From Skermanella pratensis (GTDB taxonomy: Bacteria; Pseudomonadota; Alphaproteobacteria; Azospirillales; Azospirillaceae): DNA of 64,000 nucleotides. Within the stretch, counting starts at the first letter, position 1, and each line of letters begins with the position of its first letter. A model generated the notes under the pieces. That model did no database searches and was not told where the DNA came from. It saw only the letters and a program-made list of their open reading frames with translations. Position numbers and translations under genes: made by a program. Of this stretch, positions 9,854 to 19,050 are shown one piece after another. The stretch lies in contig NZ_CP030265.1 of assembly GCF_008843145.1 (NCBI RefSeq), positions 2,900,001 to 2,964,000 on the forward strand. The letters run 5' to 3'.

Positions 9854-11410
9854 TCAGTTCTCAGCTTCCTCGACGAATCGCGGGAAGACGCCCTGGGGAC
9901 GGGGCAGCGGGGTTCCCGACGCCAGCGCCTGCCCTTCGGCGAGCCTTTCGAACCCGCGCTCCCCGGCCGGAACGGCGAGCTGATCCAGGATCTTCGCCGA
10001 CGCGTCGGGCATCAGCGGCTGGGTCATGATCGCCAGCTGGCGGATCGTCTCGGCCAACACATACAGAACCGTTCCCATACGCGCCGGATCGGTCTTGCGC
10101 AATGCCCAGGGGGCCTGCTCGTCCACATAGCGGTTGGCGTCGCCGATGACGGCCCAGATCGCCTCGATGGCCTTGTGGAAGGCCTGCACCGACAGTTCCC
10201 GCCGGACGGTGTCGAGCAGTGCGGCAGCCGAACCCAGGAGCTTGTCGTCGGCCTGGCTGAAGGCGCCGGCGTCCGGCACCATGGCGCCGCAGTTCTTCTG
10301 GATCATGGACAGCACGCGCTGCACCAGATTGCCGTAGTCGTTCGCGAGGTCGCCGTTCAGCCGGTTGACCATCGCCCGGTGCGAGAAGTCCCCGTCGTTG
10401 CCGAAAGGCACTTCGCGCAGCAGGAAATAGCGCGTCGGGTCGAGCCCGTAGGTCGAGACCAGCGTCTCGGGCGCGATCACGTTGCCCAGGGACTTGGACA
10501 TCTTCTGGCCTTCGATGGTCCACCAGCCATGGGCGAACACCCGCTTGGGCGGCTCCAGGCCGGCCGCCATCAGGAAGGCCGGCCAATAGACCGCGTGGAA
10601 GCGCAGGATGTCCTTGCCGACCATGTGCAGGTCGGCCGGCCAGTACTTGGCGTACGGGGTGCCCGGCGCCGTGCCGGGATAGCCAAGCGCGGTGATGTAA
10701 TTGGTCAGCGCGTCGAGCCAGACATACATGATGTGCTGCTCGTCGCCCGGGACCGGGACGCCCCAGTTGAAAGTGGTCCGGCTGACCGACAGGTCGCGCA
10801 GCCCCGACTTGACGAAGGCCATCACCTCGTTCCGCTTGCCCGGCGGCAGGATGAAGTCGGGGTGCTCGTCATAGAACTTCAGCAGCCGGTCCTGCCAGGC
10901 CGACAGGCGGAAGAAGTAGCTGGGCTCCTCGACCCACTCGCACTCCGCCCCGCTAGGCGCCAGCTTCCTGCCGGTCGGCGTTGTGGTCAGTTCGTCCTCG
11001 CCGTAGAACGCCTCGTCCCGGACGGCGTACCAGCCGGCGTAGGACCCCAGATAGATCTCGCCCTTGTCGGCCAGCGTCCGCCACAGGGCCTGGCAGGCCT
11101 CGATGTGGCGCGGCTCGGTCGTGCGGATGAAGTCGTCGTTGGAATAGTTCATGGCGCCGACGAGATCGCGGAAATTCTGCGACACCCGGTCGGTGAAGGC
11201 CTGGGGATCGATGCCGGCCACCTGGGCCGACTTCTCGACCTTCTGACCATGCTCGTCGGTGCCGGTCAGGAACTTCACGTCGCGGCCGTCCAGCCGCATG
11301 AACCGGGCCAGGACATCGCACGCCAGTGTGGTATAGGCGTGGCCGATATGGGGCACGTCGTTGACGTAATAGATCGGCGTCGTGATGTAGAAGGGCTGTG
11401 GCCCGGCCAT
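9854..11410 (-). CDS. metG: Methionyl-tRNA synthetase
   Basis: A 518-residue class I synthetase that charges tRNA-Met. The HIGH motif is HIGHAYTTL (about residues 21-29) and the KMSKS loop is KMSKSLGN (about 304-311), followed by the anticodon-binding helical domain. The length matches the short alphaproteobacterial form lacking the C-terminal dimerisation domain; I see no four-Cys zinc knuckle in the connective peptide. AGGAG precedes the ATG. It lies 55 bp after holB and 7 bp before tatD, in the order holB-metG-tatD common in this group. Confidence 0.97.
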   Translation of the reverse strand: MAGPQPFYITTPIYYVNDVPHIGHAYTTLACDVLARFMRLDGRDVKFLTGTDEHGQKVEKSAQVAGIDPQAFTDRVSQNFRDLVGAMNYSNDDFIRTTEPRHIEACQALWRTLADKGEIYLGSYAGWYAVRDEAFYGEDELTTTPTGRKLAPSGAECEWVEEPSYFFRLSAWQDRLLKFYDEHPDFILPPGKRNEVMAFVKSGLRDLSVSRTTFNWGVPVPGDEQHIMYVWLDALTNYITALGYPGTAPGTPYAKYWPADLHMVGKDILRFHAVYWPAFLMAAGLEPPKRVFAHGWWTIEGQKMSKSLGNVIAPETLVSTYGLDPTRYFLLREVPFGNDGDFSHRAMVNRLNGDLANDYGNLVQRVLSMIQKNCGAMVPDAGAFSQADDKLLGSAAALLDTVRRELSVQAFHKAIEAIWAVIGDANRYVDEQAPWALRKTDPARMGTVLYVLAETIRQLAIMTQPLMPDASAKILDQLAVPAGERGFERLAEGQALASGTPLPRPQGVFPRFVEEAEN

Positions 11411-11465
11411 TTCTCGGCTCTCCTGCGCGGCGTGACTTCTTGAATTCCGGTGCCGCCTTCGATCG

Positions 11466-12551
11466 TCAGGCCGAAGCGGCGGCCTCCACCGTCAGCAAGG
11501 CGTTCAGGACGACCTGTTTGCGATCGAGATTGGCGCTTTCGGCCCGTGCGAAAAGGCGATTGACCTTTTCCCATACCTCCACCCACCGATCAAGGCCGCG
11601 ATCCCGCGCCAGACGCTGCATCAGGGCTGCCTCCCCGGGGACCACTTCCGGCGGGATCGTGCCACGGGCGAGCGAACGAGCGAAGCGGGCGAGCCACCAG
11701 ACGAGCAGATCGGTCACCGCATAGTATGCGGTGTCGGCTCCCTTGCGCGCCAGCTTGTCCCCCAGCCCGTGGGCGGCGACGACGTCGAGCCGCGGCAGCG
11801 TGCCGAGCAGGCCCATCAGGTCGCGGTACAGCGCCAGCCCTCCCGCCTCGGCGAGATCGAGCGCCCGGCCGATGCTGCCTTCTGCCAGACGGGCCAGCGC
11901 CGCCCGGTCGGCGTCGGCGAGATCGGGCCGCATCCGGGCCAGCAGGCCGGCGACGACCTCCTCGGGCAAGGGATTGAGCAGAAGCTTCCGGCAGCGCGAC
12001 CGGATGGTCGGGAGCAGGCCGCCGGGATTTTCCGTGACGACCAGCAGCACGGTCCGGGCCGGCGGCTCCTCCAGGATCTTCAGGATCGCGTTCTGGCCGT
12101 TCATGTTCAGCCGCTCGGCCCCGTCCAGCACGACCACGCGCCAGCCGCCTTCCGCAGCCGTCAGGCGCAGGAATGGCGCGACGCGGCGGACCTGGTCGAC
12201 CGGGATGTCCGACTTCAGCCGGCCCTTCTTGTCGTCGAAGGGCCGTTCGATGGTCAGCAGGTCGGCATGCCCGCCGGACGCGACGCGGGTGAACACGGGA
12301 TGCTCGGGACCGATCCGCAGGCTCGTCGCGGGCTGCGGGTCGCCGAACAGCCCGCCGGCCTCCTCGCCCTGGGCCAGCAGGAACCGGGCGAAACGGAACG
12401 CCAGGGTCGCCTTGCCGATGCCCGGTATGCCGCCGATCAGCCAGGCATGGGGCAGCCGGCCCGAGTTCCAGGCGTCGAGCAGGACACGCTCCGCCTGATC
12501 ATGGGCCAGAAGCTCCGGATTATGGCGGGGATCGGCGATCTCCGTGCTCAT
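11466..12551 (-). CDS. holB: DNA polymerase III subunit delta'
   Basis: A 361-residue AAA+ clamp-loader subunit. The Walker A-like segment GGIPGIGKATLAFRFARFL is at about residues 38-56, and VVVLDGAERLNMNGQNAILKILEEPP provides the Walker B and sensor region. The start at 12551 overlaps the tmk stop by ATGA; a longer frame extending 27 codons into tmk is low-complexity Arg-rich sequence and is rejected. It works with the other clamp-loader subunits to load the beta clamp at the replication fork. The tmk-holB-tatD order is widely conserved in bacteria. Confidence 0.95.
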   Translation of the reverse strand: MSTEIADPRHNPELLAHDQAERVLLDAWNSGRLPHAWLIGGIPGIGKATLAFRFARFLLAQGEEAGGLFGDPQPATSLRIGPEHPVFTRVASGGHADLLTIERPFDDKKGRLKSDIPVDQVRRVAPFLRLTAAEGGWRVVVLDGAERLNMNGQNAILKILEEPPARTVLLVVTENPGGLLPTIRSRCRKLLLNPLPEEVVAGLLARMRPDLADADRAALARLAEGSIGRALDLAEAGGLALYRDLMGLLGTLPRLDVVAAHGLGDKLARKGADTAYYAVTDLLVWWLARFARSLARGTIPPEVVPGEAALMQRLARDRGLDRWVEVWEKVNRLFARAESANLDRKQVVLNALLTVEAAASA

Positions 12552-13177
12552 GGCCGGAGCCGCTGGGTCACGGCGGCCAGGACGGCGGCATGGACCTGCT
12601 CGACCGTGCCGCCGGCATCGATCACGACGCAACGGCCGGGTTCGCGGGACGCTATGTCCAGGAAACCCTCGCGGAGCCGCTCGTGGAAGCTCAGGTCCAT
12701 CCGCTCGTAACGGTCCTCGCCGTCATGCCGGGCGTGGGCGCGCGCGACGCCGGCGCCCGGCGGGATGTCGAGGATCAGCGTCAGGTCGGGGGCGAAATCG
12801 CCGACGGTGACGCCATAAAGCCGCTCGATCGGCTCCCGACCCAATCCATGCCCATAGCCCTGATAAGCCATGGTGCTGTCGGCGAAGCGGTCGGAAACGA
12901 CCCAGCGGCCGGCGTCGAGTGCCGGCCAGACCGTCCGCGTCAGGTGGTCCCGGCGCGCCGCGAAGTGGAGCAGCGCTTCGGTCACCCCGTCCCACCGGCC
13001 CGGCTCCCCGGAAACCAGGAGCTTGCGGATCTCCTCGGCCCCGGTGGCGCCGCCGGGCTCGCGGGTCGGCAGCACATCCCTGCCCTGCCCCGCCAGCGCC
13101 GCGGCGAGCAGCTTGAGCTGGGTACTCTTGCCGGCGCCTTCGCCGCCTTCGAACGTGATGAATCGGCCGCGCGCCAC
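12548..13177 (-). CDS. tmk: Thymidylate kinase
   Basis: A 209-residue P-loop kinase that phosphorylates dTMP to dTDP. The P-loop FEGGEGAGKSTQ is at about residues 9-20, the DR(F/Y) motif is SDRFADSTMAYQGYG (about 95-109), and a LID region follows as ARHDGEDRYERMD. The TREPGG motif for dTMP binding is present at about 39-44. It starts 3 bp after the D-alanyl-D-alanine carboxypeptidase stop and overlaps holB by 4 bp, so the three are translationally linked. Confidence 0.97.
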   Translation of the reverse strand: MARGRFITFEGGEGAGKSTQLKLLAAALAGQGRDVLPTREPGGATGAEEIRKLLVSGEPGRWDGVTEALLHFAARRDHLTRTVWPALDAGRWVVSDRFADSTMAYQGYGHGLGREPIERLYGVTVGDFAPDLTLILDIPPGAGVARAHARHDGEDRYERMDLSFHERLREGFLDIASREPGRCVVIDAGGTVEQVHAAVLAAVTQRLRP

Positions 13178-13180
13178 CGG

Positions 13181-14350
13181 TCAGCTGCCTCCGCCCGAAA
13201 TCAGGTGCATCGCCGCGGCGCCGATCCGGCCGACGAAGCCGAGCCGGTCGACGCTCTGGCCCGCCACCAGCGGGACTTCCTTCCTGCTGAAGCCCGGCGC
13301 CTCCATGACGATCTTGCCGAGCGGCGTGCCCTGGGCAACCGGCGCCGGCACCGGCTCCTCCAGCACGACCGAGACCTTGAGGTTGCGGCGCTCGTCCCGG
13401 TTCATGGTGACCCGCAGGTCCTCCTCGACCACCAGCGGGACGGTGTCGGCATCGCCCAGCCAGACGGCGGCCTGGTCGACCGGCTCGCCCTTCTTGAACA
13501 GGGCGTAGGATTCGAATTCCCGGAAACCCCACTCCAGCAGGCGGGCCGATTCGTCGGCGCGGGCCTGCATGCTGGGCAGCCCGTTGACCACCAGGACCAA
13601 CCGCCGGCCATTGCGCTGGGCGGATGCCGTCAGGCCATAGCCCGCGGTTTCGGTATGGCCGGTCTTCAGCCCGTCCACGTCCATGTTGCGGTACAACAAG
13701 GGGTTGCGATTACCCTGTTTGATCCCGTGATAGGTGAACTCGGTCTGCGAGTAGTAGTGATAATATTCCGGGTAGTCCTTGATCAGGTGCTGGGCGAGCA
13801 GCGCCAGGTCGGAGGCGGTGGAATAGTGGTTCTCGTCCGGCCAGCCGGTCGAGTTCTTGAAGTTGCTTTCGTTCAGGCCGATCTCCCGCGCGCGCCGGGT
13901 CATCTCCTCCGCGAAACGCTCTTCCGAGCCGGACAACCCTTCCGCCAGCACGACCGAGGCGTCGTTGCCGGACTGGATGATCACGCCCCTGATGAGGTCC
14001 TCGACCCGGATCTGGGCGTTCAGCTCGGTGAACATCTTCGAGCCCTGCATGCGCCAGGCACGCTCGCTGACCGGGAGCGTGTCGTCCAGCGACAGGCGGC
14101 CCGCCCTGAGCCGATCGAAGACCATGTACATGGTCATGATCTTGCTCATCGAGGAAGTCGGCATGCGCTGGTGGGCATTCTTCTCGAACAGGGTTGTCCC
14201 CGTCGACATGTCGATCAGGATCGCCTGCTTCGCGATGGTGTCGATCGACGCAGCCGACGAGACGCTCGCGATGCAGGAGACGATGATCCCTGCGATCCAG
14301 GCGATCGGTTTGCGCGGATGGGCGACGGACATCTCTCTTGTTACCCTCAT
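13181..14350 (-). CDS. dacA: D-alanyl-D-alanine carboxypeptidase (DacA/PBP5 type)
   Basis: A 389-residue penicillin-binding protein that trims the terminal D-Ala of peptidoglycan stem peptides in the periplasm. A signal peptide (IAWIAGIIVSCIASVSSAAS) ends near residue 35. The three active-site motifs are SxxK in SSMSKIM (about 67-73), SxN in QSGNDAS (about 127-133) and KTG in LKTGHTETAGYG. The C-terminal all-beta PBP5 domain follows. Two starts are possible, 14350 and 14332; the second gives a more usual signal peptide. It lies just downstream of rlpA, matching a cell-wall remodelling pairing. Confidence 0.95.
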   Translation of the reverse strand: MRVTREMSVAHPRKPIAWIAGIIVSCIASVSSAASIDTIAKQAILIDMSTGTTLFEKNAHQRMPTSSMSKIMTMYMVFDRLRAGRLSLDDTLPVSERAWRMQGSKMFTELNAQIRVEDLIRGVIIQSGNDASVVLAEGLSGSEERFAEEMTRRAREIGLNESNFKNSTGWPDENHYSTASDLALLAQHLIKDYPEYYHYYSQTEFTYHGIKQGNRNPLLYRNMDVDGLKTGHTETAGYGLTASAQRNGRRLVLVVNGLPSMQARADESARLLEWGFREFESYALFKKGEPVDQAAVWLGDADTVPLVVEEDLRVTMNRDERRNLKVSVVLEEPVPAPVAQGTPLGKIVMEAPGFSRKEVPLVAGQSVDRLGFVGRIGAAAMHLISGGGS

Positions 14351-14431
14351 TTTCCAAATACCTGCGCGGCGTGAAATCCAGCCGCGCGCTGCCTGGGGCT
14401 CGATCCTCGCGGACGTGACCCCGTATCGCCT

Positions 14432-15403
14432 CTAATCGACGATGACCCGTGCGCCGTTGCTGCCGGCCTCGATCACCTGGCCCAGGACCTGGTCCGCCGC
14501 CTCGATCGTCGCGAGAGGACCGACACGGACCCGGAAATACTGGGTATCCCCGACCATCGCCGGGTCGATCCGGGAAACCCCCAGACCCGACAGCCGCGCC
14601 CGCAGCCTGTTGGCGTTTTCATACACCGTGAAGGCCCCGGCCTGCACGTAGATCCTGCCGGATGAGCGCACCGGAAGCTCGGCGACGACCGGAGCCGGCA
14701 TGAACCGGCCGTCCACGGTCGCTCCGGGCAAAGTCTGCGCCGGATCGAACGACCGCCGTTCCGCGACCTGGATCGGGGTCTGCGCTCCTTCGACCTGTAC
14801 GGCTCCGCGCGGCGCCGCGACCGGCACAGGGGCCCCGTCCGGGGACACTTGCGCGATGTCGACTCCCGCCTGCCCTGCCCGGGCCGCGGCGGCGACCGCC
14901 CTGCTCTCGTCGGGCAGCATCGTGACGCGGACCTTCGCGCTGCCCTGCGCCTCGAACCCGAGCAATTGGGCGCCCCGGCGCGACAGGTCGACGATGCGCC
15001 CCGGCACGAAGGGGCCGCGATCGTTGATGCGGACGATGATGGACCGGCCGTTCTCCAGGTTGGTCACCCGCACCAGGCTCGGCATCGGCAGGGTCTTGTG
15101 CGCGCCGGTCAGCTCGTTCTGGTCGAACCGCTCGCCGTTCGCCGTGGTTTCGGCATGGAAGCCGGGACCGTACCACGACGCTATCCCGGTCTCGTCATAG
15201 CCGAAATCTTCCTTGGGGTAATACCAGACCCCCTTGATCTGATATGGTTCCCCGACCTTGTAGCCGCCCATGGCCGACCGGACGCCCCCCTGGCCGGTCA
15301 CCTTGGACGGCGTCGTCTGGGTCGAGCATCCCGACAGGGCGATGATGGCGGCGGCCACCAGCAGAGCATTCACCAAGTTGCTGGCCACAGCTTTCCCGGC
15401 CAT
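14432..15403 (-). CDS. rlpA: RlpA-like septal lipoprotein with SPOR domain
   Basis: A 323-residue lipoprotein. The lipobox is LSGCSTQ (Cys at about residue 26), followed by a double-psi beta-barrel with GIASWYGPGFHAETTANGE (about 73-91) and INDRGPFVPGRIVDLS (about 126-141), which carry the catalytic-type residues of RlpA lytic transglycosylases. A Pro/Ala-rich linker leads to a C-terminal SPOR domain (about 245-323) that binds denuded glycan at the septum. GAGGA precedes the start. It is the first gene of the minus-strand block running to tatD, upstream of dacA by 81 bp. Confidence 0.93.
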   Translation of the reverse strand: MAGKAVASNLVNALLVAAAIIALSGCSTQTTPSKVTGQGGVRSAMGGYKVGEPYQIKGVWYYPKEDFGYDETGIASWYGPGFHAETTANGERFDQNELTGAHKTLPMPSLVRVTNLENGRSIIVRINDRGPFVPGRIVDLSRRGAQLLGFEAQGSAKVRVTMLPDESRAVAAAARAGQAGVDIAQVSPDGAPVPVAAPRGAVQVEGAQTPIQVAERRSFDPAQTLPGATVDGRFMPAPVVAELPVRSSGRIYVQAGAFTVYENANRLRARLSGLGVSRIDPAMVGDTQYFRVRVGPLATIEAADQVLGQVIEAGSNGARVIVD

Positions 15404-15482
15404 CCTGACTTCCTCGATAGGTGGGGCAACCTACCCCATCTAAGTCAAAGCTCCAACAAAAATGGTTAACCGATTCGAGTAA

Positions 15483-16277
15483 TCAGGCAGGTCCGGGAAA
15501 CAGGCTGTCGGTCCGCCCCATGATCCTGTAGGCGACCAGCCCGATCCATTCGCGCATGGCTTCGTTCAGCGCGTCCAGGCCGGCCAGCAGGTCCGGTCCC
15601 CACATTAGCTCGCCGGCGCTGCGGTAGTCGACCGGGTAGGCCACGACCGGCCAGCCCGCCTTGTGGAAGATGCCGACCGACCGCGGCATGTGGGCGGCGG
15701 ACGTGATGATCAGCCAGGTCCCGCCGGAGGCTGCGCCGACCAGCGCCCTGGTGAAGACCGCGTTCTCATAGGTGTTGCGCGACTCGCGTTCGAACAGGAT
15801 GCGGGAGATGTCGAAGCCGAGCCCGTCCAGCACCTCGGCGACCACGTCGGTTTCCCGCAGGTCGCCGGAAAAGACGAAGCCGGACCCGCCGGTGAAGACC
15901 AGCCGGGCATCCGGGTAGCGGCGGGCGAGCTTGACGAACTCGGTGATCCGCTCTGCGGCACCGTTCAGCACCGGCTGCCCACGGTCGGCGGTCATCTCGG
16001 TATGGACGGAGCCGCCGAGCAGGATGATCCCGTCCACCGTGTCGGGCAGGTCCGGCTGGGGGAACCGCTCCTCCAGCGGCCGAAGGATCACCTGCCCGAT
16101 CGGCAGCAGCGTGATGAGGACGACCGCGAGGATGCCCGCGGTGGTCAACCACCACCCCGCCCGCCTCAGGCCGGACCGGCCGCTGACCTGCAATAGCTGT
16201 CCCGACACCAGCAGCATCGCCAGGACGTTGCCGGGCTTTACGAGCGCCCAGCCCAGCTTCGACAGGACGAATGACAT
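15483..16277 (-). CDS. YdcF/ElyC-family membrane-anchored DUF218 protein
   Basis: A 264-residue envelope protein. Two N-terminal transmembrane segments (about residues 12-35 and 40-62) are followed by a periplasmic DUF218 domain beginning VDGIILLGGSV, with FTGGSGFVFSGDLRETDV and ESRNTYENAVFTR. Homologues (E. coli ElyC, SanA, YdcF) affect cell-envelope integrity, and a Rossmann-like fold is known, but no reaction is firmly established. It is transcribed in the direction of rlpA, with 79 bp between them, and starts 34 bp from the ilvD stop, so it may be cotranscribed with ilvD. Confidence 0.85.
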   Translation of the reverse strand: MSFVLSKLGWALVKPGNVLAMLLVSGQLLQVSGRSGLRRAGWWLTTAGILAVVLITLLPIGQVILRPLEERFPQPDLPDTVDGIILLGGSVHTEMTADRGQPVLNGAAERITEFVKLARRYPDARLVFTGGSGFVFSGDLRETDVVAEVLDGLGFDISRILFERESRNTYENAVFTRALVGAASGGTWLIITSAAHMPRSVGIFHKAGWPVVAYPVDYRSAGELMWGPDLLAGLDALNEAMREWIGLVAYRIMGRTDSLFPGPA

Positions 16278-16311
16278 GGGTCGAAGCCGATCCGGGTTTC
16301 CTGTCGTGCCG

Positions 16312-18051
16312 TCAGATGTCGGCGTAGCAGTGGGTTTCGGCCGCTCCGCCAGGGTGGGTCACCGCACCCTTCTCCGCGTCGCCGACGAGCTGCGCGTACT
16401 TCCACAGCGTACCGGACTGGAAGTCGTGGCGGCGCGGATTCCACGCCTTGCGGCGCTCCTCCAGATCCTCGTCCGACAGCTCTACCGTGATGGTGCCGGC
16501 CTCGGCGTCGATCGAGATGATGTCGCCGTCGTTCAGCAGGCCGATCGGACCGCCAATCGCCGCCTCCGGCCCGACATGGCCGATGCAGAAGCCGCGCGTG
16601 GCACCGGAGAAGCGGCCGTCGGTGATCAGGGCCACCTTGTCGCCCATGCCCTGGCCGTAGATGGCCGAGGTGGTCGACAGCATCTCGCGCATGCCGGGGC
16701 CGCCGCGCGGTCCCTCGTAGCGGATGACGATGACCTCGCCTTCCTTGTAGTCGCGGCGCTCGACGGCGGCGAAGGCGTCCTCCTCGCAGTCGAACACGCG
16801 GGCCGGGCCGCTGAACTGGAGCTTCTTCATGCCGGCGACCTTCACGATCGCTCCGCCGGGCGCCAGGTTGCCGCGCAGGCCCACGACGCCGCCGGTCGGG
16901 GTGATCGGATCGCTGGTCGGGCGGATGACGTCCTGGTCGGTCGGGAACACCACGTCGGCGAGGTTCTCGGCGATCGTCTTGCCGGTCACGGTCATGCAGT
17001 CGCCATGCAGATATCCGCCGTCCAGCAGCGCCTTCATCAGGACCGGCACGCCGCCGATCTCGAACAGGTCCTTGGCGACGTAGCGCCCGCCCGGCTTCAG
17101 GTCGGCGATATAGGGGGTGCGCTTGAACACTTCGGCGACGTCGTGCAGGTCGAACTCGATGCCGCATTCGTGCGCGATGGCCGGCAGGTGAAGGCCGGCA
17201 TTGGTCGATCCTCCCGAAGCGGCGACGACGACGCAGGCGTTCTCCAGCGCCTTGCGGGTCACGATGTCCCGCGGGCGGATGTTGCGCTTGACCAGTTCCA
17301 TGACGGCGCGGCCCGAAGCCTCGGCATAGGCGTCACGGCTCTCGTAGGGGGCCGGGGCGCCGGCGGAACCCGGAATCGCCAGGCCCATAGCCTCGGAGAC
17401 GCAGGCCATGGTGTTGGCGGTGAACTGGCCGCCGCAGGAACCGGCCGACGGGCAGGCGACGCATTCCAGCTCGTGCAGGTCGCTGTCGCTCATACGGCCG
17501 GCTGAGTGGGCGCCGACCGCCTCGAACACGTCCTGCACCGTGACGTCCCTGCCCTTGTACTTGCCCGGCAGGATCGAGCCGCCATACATGAAGACGCTCG
17601 GCACGTTGAGGCGCACCATGGCCATCATCATGCCGGGGAGCGACTTGTCGCAGCCGGCGAGCCCGACCAAGCCGTCGTAGCAGTGGCCCCGCATGGTCAC
17701 CTCGACGGAGTCCGCGATGACCTCGCGGCTGACCAGCGACGACTTCATGCCGGCATGGCCCATCGCGATGCCGTCGGTGACGGTGATGGTGGTGAATTCG
17801 CGCGGGGTGCCCGCCTCCGCCTTGACGCCGATCTTGACCGCCTGGGCCTGCCGGTTCAGCGAGATGTTGCAGGGAGCCGCCTCGTTCCAGCAGGTCGCGA
17901 CGCCGATGAAGGGCTGCGCGATCTCCTCCTCCGTCATCCCCATGGCGTAATAGTAGGAGCGATGCGGCGCCCGCTCGGGTCCAACGGAAACATGCCGGCT
18001 TGGCAGGTTGGACTTGTCCCAGGTGGTGGGTTTGTTGTCGCCGTAGGGCAT
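16312..18051 (-). CDS. ilvD: Dihydroxy-acid dehydratase
   Basis: A 579-residue Fe-S dehydratase for the penultimate step of valine and isoleucine biosynthesis. Cluster cysteines are visible in [11 protein letters not shown] (about residues 52-62), [11 protein letters not shown] (about 127-137) and [16 protein letters not shown] (about 197-212). The catalytic region near the C-terminus has [17 protein letters not shown]. The length matches the family. The start has AGAGG 10 bases upstream. No other ilv gene is in the window. Confidence 0.97.
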   Translation of the reverse strand: MPYGDNKPTTWDKSNLPSRHVSVGPERAPHRSYYYAMGMTEEEIAQPFIGVATCWNEAAPCNISLNRQAQAVKIGVKAEAGTPREFTTITVTDGIAMGHAGMKSSLVSREVIADSVEVTMRGHCYDGLVGLAGCDKSLPGMMMAMVRLNVPSVFMYGGSILPGKYKGRDVTVQDVFEAVGAHSAGRMSDSDLHELECVACPSAGSCGGQFTANTMACVSEAMGLAIPGSAGAPAPYESRDAYAEASGRAVMELVKRNIRPRDIVTRKALENACVVVAASGGSTNAGLHLPAIAHECGIEFDLHDVAEVFKRTPYIADLKPGGRYVAKDLFEIGGVPVLMKALLDGGYLHGDCMTVTGKTIAENLADVVFPTDQDVIRPTSDPITPTGGVVGLRGNLAPGGAIVKVAGMKKLQFSGPARVFDCEEDAFAAVERRDYKEGEVIVIRYEGPRGGPGMREMLSTTSAIYGQGMGDKVALITDGRFSGATRGFCIGHVGPEAAIGGPIGLLNDGDIISIDAEAGTITVELSDEDLEERRKAWNPRRHDFQSGTLWKYAQLVGDAEKGAVTHPGGAAETHCYADI

Positions 18052-18140
18052 GGCCGATCACCTCTTGTTGCCTTCTGGGCCCGCGGGGGGCTGCACTTAT
18101 TGCGCCGGAACATAGCGCCGCGGGTCCGTGAAGCCTAGTG

Positions 18141-18216
18141 GTCCTGCAAAGTGTTTTTGATTACGTTCGGCCTTCGCCCGTCAGGGCGAACGCCGACACC
18201 CTGCGTCAACGCTCCG
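18141..18216 (+). repeat. Dispersed intergenic repeat A, copy 1 (left part only)
   Basis: The sequence starts GTCCTGCAAAGTG and ends CAACGCTCCG. It matches 38339-38437 nearly base for base, except that this copy lacks a 23-bp internal segment and its right-hand inverted half. It looks like a truncated member of a palindromic intergenic family. Confidence 0.8.
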
Positions 18217-18284
18217 CCGCTGCGCTTCGGACGACGAAGGGGAACTGCCGGGCGGGCAGTTCGGATGATGCCGGCACATGGCTG

Positions 18285-18385
18285 GTTAGAGCTGTGCCCG
18301 ATCAGGTCGATCCGGCCGGGGCAGCCGGGCCGATGCGTTGGGCCACGGCCCAACGCATCGCGGCGAATGGAACGGCAGGCTGCAT
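18285..18385 (+). repeat. Dispersed repeat B, copy 1 (101 bp, inverted match at 38658-38758)
   Basis: By eye, these 101 bp are the exact reverse complement of 38658-38758. The core at 18331-18360 is a perfect palindrome with 14-bp arms (CGATGCGTTGGGCC) around AC. The rest of the 18052-18429 gap contains repeat A and no credible gene. Confidence 0.9.
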
Positions 18386-18429
18386 GGACCGGAGCGGTTC
18401 AACCTGTTCGGAAACCGCCCTGGCCCGCG

Positions 18430-18747
18430 TCAGCCGCCTTGCTGGGCAAAGGGGGCCGATTTCTCGATATCAAACCATAGTCTCTCGTCCTGCAAAATCA
18501 CTTGGCCGAAGAAAACCATCTTTATCTTCGTCACATCACCCACTGTGACTCTACCGTAAATCAGGTACCATCCGGAATGAACAAGGACGAACCATTTCCC
18601 TAAGGTCATCTGATGAATACCCAGGGCACAACTCAAGTCCTGTGTCCGTTTCACTGATTTCATCATTTCAATAATGATGAACTGGAACTTGGAATCGAGC
18701 TTCTTGGCCGAGTCCATGAAGCGAGGCGAATATTCGAGCTTAACCAT
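18430..18747 (-). CDS. Small protein of a toxin-antitoxin-like pair (possible toxin)
   Basis: A 105-residue protein I do not recognise by family. It begins MVKLEYSPRFMDSAKKLD and has a charged helical N-terminus, then alternating beta-type strands (KWFVLVHSGWYLIYGR, KIKMVFFGQVI) reminiscent of RelE/ParE/HigB-like toxins. That is only a fold-level guess. The codon use is clearly more AT-rich than the neighbouring housekeeping genes, suggesting transfer. It starts 36 bp after an 80-residue gene with an acidic C-terminus, the usual antitoxin-toxin order. The pair is enclosed by repeats and an insertion sequence. Confidence 0.55.
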   Translation of the reverse strand: MVKLEYSPRFMDSAKKLDSKFQFIIIEMMKSVKRTQDLSCALGIHQMTLGKWFVLVHSGWYLIYGRVTVGDVTKIKMVFFGQVILQDERLWFDIEKSAPFAQQGG

Positions 18748-18783
18748 AATCGTAACGGTCTAAATTCCGCGAGGCCAATTCAT

Positions 18784-19026
18784 TCAGCTGAAAGGGTTAT
18801 GTTGTTCATAGTCAATCCAGCCTTTCTCGTCGGCTTCCTTCTCTACTTCATCGAGAAACTCTTCCACACTTAAAGTTTTAGCTACCGCAGTGCTTGCAAC
18901 GGCTTCTCTGCGCCCACCCGCCGGTGGCTTCTTACGGGTTGACGAGGCATGCGGAGAATCACTTTGGGGTAGGCGCCTTGTCGCTTTGCCGCGGCGTCCT
19001 AAGTCGCCCGCTGGTCTCGATGCCAT
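18784..19026 (-). CDS. Small protein of a toxin-antitoxin-like pair (possible antitoxin)
   Basis: An 80-residue unrecognised protein. The first 45 residues are basic and rich in Arg, Ser and Pro, which could contact DNA. The C-terminal part LSVEEFLDEVEKEADEKG is strongly acidic and helical, a typical toxin-binding tail. A good GGAGG ribosome site lies about 6 bases before the start at 19026. The IS element begins only 25 bp upstream, so the native promoter has been displaced by the insertion, or the real N-terminus was longer and has been cut off. Function is inferred from gene order and charge only. Confidence 0.5.
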   Translation of the reverse strand: MASRPAGDLGRRGKATRRLPQSDSPHASSTRKKPPAGGRREAVASTAVAKTLSVEEFLDEVEKEADEKGWIDYEQHNPFS

Positions 19027-19050
19027 TTCGCCCCTCCGCCATAGTGTTAA

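Noticed and set aside
15404-15482. Possible terminator between rlpA and the YdcF-like gene
   Set aside because: Only 4-bp stems could be found in GGTGGGGCAACCTACCCC, too weak to report.
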